From a virus, in IMG/VR virus record IMGVR_UViG_3300006108_000064, positions 1-23,679 of that record: a DNA stretch of 23,679 nt; one strand, 5' to 3'. The notes under the pieces were generated by a model. The model worked only from the letters and a program-made list of their open reading frames with translations, was not told the origin of the DNA and made no database searches. Below, in pieces: positions 19,770-23,679 of the stretch (the first letter of the stretch is position 1; each line of letters starts with the position of its first letter). Made by a program: the position numbers and the translations under genes.

Positions 19770-21220
19770 TGATTTTTGTAACTAAGCGTGATGGTAATAA
19801 AGAGCCTTTGAATATCGAGAAGATCCATAAGGTTGTAGGTTGGGCATGTGAAGGTCTAAGTGGAGTATCAATCTCTGATCTTGAGCATAATAGCCATTTG
19901 CAGTTTTATACAGGAATTACTACTTCTGCCATCCAGGAAACCCTGATCAAGGCTGCTGCCGATCTCATCTCCGAGGATGCTCCTAACTATCAGTATGTTG
20001 CTGGTAGACTGATCAACTATAACCTCCGTAAGGAAGTGTATGGTCAGTACGAGCCGATCTCTTTATGTCAACATTATGCTAACGTAGTTGAAGATGGGTA
20101 TTATGACGAATCATTGGCTGATGTATATGACGATGCAGACTGGTTCGAACTAGCCGAATATATTGACCATGACCGAGACAATCTTCTCACATATGCTGCC
20201 ATGGAACAATTTCGTGGTAAGTATCTAATCAAGAATCGCGTAACCGGTCAGTTCTATGAAACTCCTCAGATGGCTTTCATGCTGATTGCCATGACTCTCT
20301 TTCAGAACTACACCAAAGATCGACTCAAGTGGGTAAAGGAACTATACGATGCAATCAGCACTTTTGATATTAGTCTTCCTACTCCAATCATGGCTGGCGT
20401 CCGGACCCCTGACCGCCAGTTCTCTTCGTGTGTTCTTATTGAATCTGATGACTCTAGAAAATCAATCAGTGCAACAGCAGCGGCTATCGTAGAATATGTT
20501 TCAAACAAAGCTGGGATTGGTATTGGTGGCGGTCGTATTAGGGCTGCTGGATCTCCTATACGCAATGGTGCTACTGTCAGCACTGGTGTTGTTCCTTTTT
20601 GGAAGCATTTTCAATCTGCTGTTAAATCTTGTAGCCAAGGTGGTGTCCGAGGTGGAGCAGCGACACTCCATTACCCCCTTTGGCATTACGAAGTGGAGGA
20701 TCTTCTTGTCCTAAAGAACAACAAGGGAACTGAAGATAATCGTATTCGTCATCTAGATTATTCTGTTCAGTTCAATAAGGTAATGTATGAACGGTTGCTC
20801 TCTGGTGGAAATATTACTTTGTTTTCTCCAAGTGATGTGCCTGATCTTTATGATTCGTTTTTCGTTGACGTAGATAAGTTCAGAACTCTCTATGAGAAGT
20901 ATGAAAAGGATAAGAAGATTCGCAAGAAGGTTGTTCCTGCGATTGAATTGTTTTCTGCATTCATGCAAGAACGAAAGGATACTGGTCGTATTTATTTTAT
21001 GAATGTTGATCATGCAAACGATCATGGTTCCTTTATCAAGGATTTGGCTCCTATTCGTATGTCAAATTTGTGCCAGGAAATATGTTTGCCCACCACACCA
21101 CTGAAGGATATTCATGATGGTGGTCCAGTAGTCAAAACAATGAAAATGACTAAAGAAGAGTATCAAAAATATCTTGAATGGAAGAAAAATAATCTAAACA
21201 CCCCAATTAAAAGCAGATAA
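19769..21220 (+). CDS. nrdA: Ribonucleotide reductase large subunit, N-terminal part (fractured NrdA-a)
   Basis: 483 aa of class Ia ribonucleotide reductase alpha. The N-terminus is an ATP-cone-like segment (FVTKRDGNKEPLNIEKIHKV). Cys221 in FSSCVLIESDDS is the redox-active Cys equivalent to E. coli C225. NLCQE (433-437) holds the active-site Asn, thiyl-radical Cys435 and Glu, equivalent to N437/C439/E441. The chain then continues DGGPVVKTMKMTKEEYQKYL and stops at 21220, before the second redox Cys (C462), which is encoded downstream at 21498. The break is made by the GIY-YIG gene at 21251. The two chains must associate for activity, as reported for the mobE-split NrdA of Aeromonas phage Aeh1. 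Confidence 0.93.
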   Translation: MIFVTKRDGNKEPLNIEKIHKVVGWACEGLSGVSISDLEHNSHLQFYTGITTSAIQETLIKAAADLISEDAPNYQYVAGRLINYNLRKEVYGQYEPISLCQHYANVVEDGYYDESLADVYDDADWFELAEYIDHDRDNLLTYAAMEQFRGKYLIKNRVTGQFYETPQMAFMLIAMTLFQNYTKDRLKWVKELYDAISTFDISLPTPIMAGVRTPDRQFSSCVLIESDDSRKSISATAAAIVEYVSNKAGIGIGGGRIRAAGSPIRNGATVSTGVVPFWKHFQSAVKSCSQGGVRGGAATLHYPLWHYEVEDLLVLKNNKGTEDNRIRHLDYSVQFNKVMYERLLSGGNITLFSPSDVPDLYDSFFVDVDKFRTLYEKYEKDKKIRKKVVPAIELFSAFMQERKDTGRIYFMNVDHANDHGSFIKDLAPIRMSNLCQEICLPTTPLKDIHDGGPVVKTMKMTKEEYQKYLEWKKNNLNTPIKSR

Positions 21221-21222
21221 AG

Positions 21223-21250
21223 TATAAATGGTAGTGAGGAGAACACTACT
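21223..21250 (+). promoter_or_regulatory. Late-promoter box and ribosome-site-sequestering hairpin of the homing endonuclease
   Basis: TATAAATG at 21223-21230 resembles the T4 late box. It is followed by GTAGTG 21231-21236, loop AGGAGAA 21237-21243, CACTAC 21244-21249, and ATG 21251. The AGGAG ribosome site is in the loop of a perfect 6-bp hairpin. A late transcript starting about six bases after the box would lose the 5' arm and free the ribosome site. Confidence 0.65.
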
Positions 21251-21514
21251 ATGATTACACTATATGTTAAAACGCATAAAGTTACTGGACTTAAATATCT
21301 TGGTAAGACAGAACAAAATCCGTTCGAATACCTGGGTTCAGGGAAGAGATGTAAAAGAGAACTGAACAAATATGGTAAAGATATTGAGACAGAGATTCTA
21401 TTTCAATCTGATGATATATTAGAAATAAAAGAACAAGGGTTATACTATTCCAAATTATGGGATCCGGGGAATCTAGCAAAGCATTTAAGGAAACAAAATG
21501 GATTTCAAATATGA
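21251..21514 (+). CDS. GIY-YIG homing endonuclease inserted in nrdA
   Basis: An 87-aa GIY-YIG nuclease domain. The first strand TLYVKTHKVTGLKYLGKT carries the GIY...YIG equivalents (LYV and KYLG). An Arg/Lys-rich helix (SGKRCKRELNKYG) holds the catalytic Arg, and KEQGLYYSKLWDP holds the metal-binding Glu. No C-terminal DNA-binding region is present, so it is shorter than I-TevI or the phage Seg enzymes and may depend on other contacts or be truncated. Its end overlaps the start of the second nrdA piece by 17 bases. The A+T-rich composition contrasts with nrdA. There is no room for a group I intron, so it is a free-standing gene inserted in nrdA. Confidence 0.86.
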   Translation: MITLYVKTHKVTGLKYLGKTEQNPFEYLGSGKRCKRELNKYGKDIETEILFQSDDILEIKEQGLYYSKLWDPGNLAKHLRKQNGFQI

Positions 21515-22514
21515 AATTGTCGATAGTATCGACACTAAAGATAAGGAACATGTTTATGTTACAGAAGTTTTCGAATCTGATTGTAAATCAGAAATATCGT
21601 TGTGTACGTTAAGTGCAATCAACTGGGGCAAGATCAAGAAACCAAGCGACTTTGAGAAGCCTTGCACACTTGCGGTCAGAGCTTTGGATGCGCTTCTTGA
21701 TTATCAGTCTTACCCTGTCAACGCCGCTCGTATATCTACTCTTAATCGTCGCCCTCTGGGTGTCGGTATTATCAACTTGGCTTATTGGCTTGCTCGGAAT
21801 GGCAGTAACTATTCCGATCCGAATCTTGAATTGGTTCACGAATATGCTGAGGCATGGTCTTATTACCTTATCAAGGCTTCTGTAGATTTAGCAAAGGAAT
21901 CTGGTGTCGGTCCTTGTCCTAAACATACCGAAACTAGATATGGCGAGGGCGTAATGCCTATTGATACATATAAGAGAGAAGTTGACGAACTTATACCAAA
22001 TCCAGATTATAAAATGGACTGGGATACTCTTCGTGGGGACGCTTTTCTTTATGGTATTCGCAATTCAACTCTGATGGCTCTAATGCCTGCTGAAACGTCC
22101 GCTCAGATTTCCAACTCGACGAATGGCATTGAACCACCAAGAGCATTGGTGTCAGTAAAACAATCAAAGGACGGAACTCTGAAGCAGGTCGTTCCCGGTA
22201 TTGCTAAGTATAAGAACAAGTATGAACTTCTATGGGATCAAAAGTCACCAGAGGGTTATCTAAAGATTTGTGCTGTGCTTCAGAAGTTTATTGATCAGGC
22301 AATTTCGGTTAATTTCTCTTATAATCCAGCCCACTATCCAGATGGTAAAGTTCCTATGTCAGAACTTATTGGACATATGCTATCACACTATCGCTGGGGT
22401 GGAAAAACTGGATATTATTTGAATACCGCTGATGGTGCCGGAGAAATCAATCTTGGTGTACAATTAAGTTCTGATGGAATTGACGAAAATGATTGCGATT
22501 CGTGTAAAATATGA
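21498..22514 (+). CDS. nrdA: Ribonucleotide reductase large subunit, C-terminal part (fractured NrdA-b)
   Basis: 338 aa starting at ATG 21498, with AAGGAAA upstream inside the endonuclease gene. It carries the second redox Cys in ISLCTLSA (Cys36, equivalent to E. coli C462), RRPLGVGIINLAYWLA, the substrate-loop motif ALMPAETSAQISNSTNGIEP, the radical-relay tyrosine pair in GKTGYYLNT, and the C-terminal CxxC-K (Cys333, Cys336) that re-reduces the active site. All catalytic features missing from the first piece are here, so the split enzyme should be complete. The first 30 residues (YEIVDSIDTKDKEHVYVTEV) belong to the loop where the insertion sits. Its stop overlaps the next ATG. Confidence 0.93.
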   Translation: MDFKYEIVDSIDTKDKEHVYVTEVFESDCKSEISLCTLSAINWGKIKKPSDFEKPCTLAVRALDALLDYQSYPVNAARISTLNRRPLGVGIINLAYWLARNGSNYSDPNLELVHEYAEAWSYYLIKASVDLAKESGVGPCPKHTETRYGEGVMPIDTYKREVDELIPNPDYKMDWDTLRGDAFLYGIRNSTLMALMPAETSAQISNSTNGIEPPRALVSVKQSKDGTLKQVVPGIAKYKNKYELLWDQKSPEGYLKICAVLQKFIDQAISVNFSYNPAHYPDGKVPMSELIGHMLSHYRWGGKTGYYLNTADGAGEINLGVQLSSDGIDENDCDSCKI

Positions 22515-23679
22515 GATTTGATTTTTCTCCTTTATATCCTCTAAATGAAACCAATATTGTTGATTTTGATACTGTAATGATGGTTAAAATTCTGCGGTCA
22601 ATCATTAGTAATGAAAAGGGTAGAATTAGAAAGTCTGCTAATGATATAACACAATGGAATGAATATAATTGGCTATTCGATTATATTCATTCCAAGATCA
22701 ATTTTGGAGATTATTCACTGAATGAACGATTACATTTATTTGAAATTGGAGCGACAGAGCACCCAAACTGTAAATATTGTGAAAAACCCTTATCATATTC
22801 TATATCAAAAAGACGTTATCCAGAAACCTGTTCTGGATGTATGTGGATAGACAAAAAGGATGAATTAAATCGTAAAAGAGAAACTACTATGGTTGAACGA
22901 TATGGATATGTGAAAAACTTTAGTAGTGAACAATTTAAAGATGAGGTTAAATCCACTTGTCTAGAAATATATGGAGTGGATAATGCATTTAAATCGCCAA
23001 TTATAAGAGATAGAGCCAAATATACTTGTTTAGAAAGATATGGAGTTGATCATTATAATAAAACTGAAGAGTATAATGACAAAACTAAGGCAACCTGTTT
23101 AGAAAGATATGGAGTAGAACATTTTACTCAATCAGAATCTTTCAAGAAAAATAATATAAACGCAAACTATAAAGGTTGGAGAGAGCAAGCAGAATATATT
23201 GTAGATAATTATTCTTCTGGTATGCCATCGTATAAACTGTGTGATGAGATTGGGTATAGTCAATCTCATTTTAATAAAATTTTACATAATTTAGAATTAG
23301 ACCCAAATCTTCCGCAAAACAAAAGATGGAAACCAACCTTTCGTTCTAAGGGAGAAATTGAGATTGGGGATTTTGTGAAATCATTGGGGTTTGATTTTGA
23401 AAATAATACCAGAAACGTTATAGATGGAGAATTGGATATTTATATTCCATCTATGAATCTTGCTATAGAATATAATGGAACATATTGGCATTGTGATAGT
23501 TTGCGGCCAAAAGAACATGTAATAGACAAACTTAATAAATGCGAGAATTTGGGTATACATCTTGTCACTATACAAGAAAACGTATATTTAGAAAATAAAG
23601 ATAAAGTTCTAAATAAAATTCGTTCGATGTTGTGCAAGGAAAATGATGTAATTTATGCTAAATATTTAGAATTACATCA
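22511..23679 (+). CDS. EDxHD (Vsr-like) homing endonuclease, partial at 3' end
   Basis: ATG 22511 overlaps the nrdA-b stop (ATGA), and the frame stays open to the window edge (389 codons). Domains in order: a helical N-terminus; a zinc-finger-like CKYC...CSGC (Cys87, 90, 107, 110); four repeats of about 23-25 residues with the pattern T(C/M)xExYGVxxxxxSxxxxxK (about 124-220), as in phage homing-endonuclease DNA-binding arrays; a helix-turn-helix-like segment (SYKLCDEIGYSQSHFNKILH); and a nuclease domain with Glu282, Asp309 (GELDIYIP), Glu320 in IEYNG, and His327/Asp329 (YWHCD), the EDxHD signature. That family was first described in fractured phage genes and includes I-Bth0305I. Very A+T-rich. 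The C-terminus is outside the window. Confidence 0.88.
   Translation, partial: MRFDFSPLYPLNETNIVDFDTVMMVKILRSIISNEKGRIRKSANDITQWNEYNWLFDYIHSKINFGDYSLNERLHLFEIGATEHPNCKYCEKPLSYSISKRRYPETCSGCMWIDKKDELNRKRETTMVERYGYVKNFSSEQFKDEVKSTCLEIYGVDNAFKSPIIRDRAKYTCLERYGVDHYNKTEEYNDKTKATCLERYGVEHFTQSESFKKNNINANYKGWREQAEYIVDNYSSGMPSYKLCDEIGYSQSHFNKILHNLELDPNLPQNKRWKPTFRSKGEIEIGDFVKSLGFDFENNTRNVIDGELDIYIPSMNLAIEYNGTYWHCDSLRPKEHVIDKLNKCENLGIHLVTIQENVYLENKDKVLNKIRSMLCKENDVIYAKYLELH

Noticed and set aside
21181-21514. Group I intron in nrdA
   Set aside because: Only 30 bases separate the nrdA-a stop from the endonuclease ATG, no conserved P7-like core is visible, and the second piece has its own ribosome site and start.
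1-23679. CRISPR array, insertion sequence or attachment site
   Set aside because: No regularly spaced direct repeats, transposase, integrase or duplicated tRNA end was seen; the tRNA at 2319 has no partial copy elsewhere in the window.

Overview
The window is a gene-dense stretch of a T4-like (myovirus-type) double-stranded DNA phage. Every credible gene is on the + strand, stops and starts commonly overlap (ATGA, TAATG, TGATG), and hallmark genes are recognisable: the replicative helicase gp41, a gp61-type primase, flavin-dependent thymidylate synthase ThyX, and class Ia ribonucleotide reductase NrdA. The sequence does not name the host. Early promoters look like ordinary sigma70 sites (TTGACA, 16-17 bp spacer, TATxxT), and late genes are preceded by T4-type ATAAATA boxes.

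Layout. 1-718: the C-terminal part of the gp41 helicase, fractured by a split intein (IntN ends 224; IntC plus C-extein 314-718). 750-5794: small early and hypothetical genes behind several early promoters, with a capsid-targeted HAD phosphatase, a structured RNA leader, a tRNA with a UUU anticodon on a class-II-sized body, a 49-aa lipoprotein and a run of overlapping small ORFs. 5825-16312: a late, virion-related block with a nuclease-like protein, a KxDG ligase-like protein, a nucleotidyltransferase fusion, a Dps-like ferritin, three modular proteins joined by acidic ELDE-type linkers (one with a HicA-like toxin fold), a probable virion surface protein, and a coiled-coil membrane protein. 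16409-22514: nucleotide metabolism and replication (primase, thyX, nrdA). nrdA is split in two by a small GIY-YIG endonuclease gene. 22511-end: an EDxHD (Vsr-like) homing endonuclease running off the window.

Two themes stand out. First, essential replication genes at both ends (gp41, nrdA) are fractured by mobile elements: a split intein, a GIY-YIG gene with what looks like I-TevI-style hairpin and late-promoter control, and an adjacent EDxHD endonuclease. Second, several proteins share an N-terminal MK(S/T)Fxx(F/I)xx(E) motif like the T4 capsid targeting sequence, which the prohead protease cuts after Glu. This suggests that a HAD phosphatase, a ligase-like enzyme, a nuclease-like protein and a HicA-containing polyprotein are packaged in the head and delivered to the host. 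One such mini-gene has a stop codon exactly where the cleavage Glu should be.
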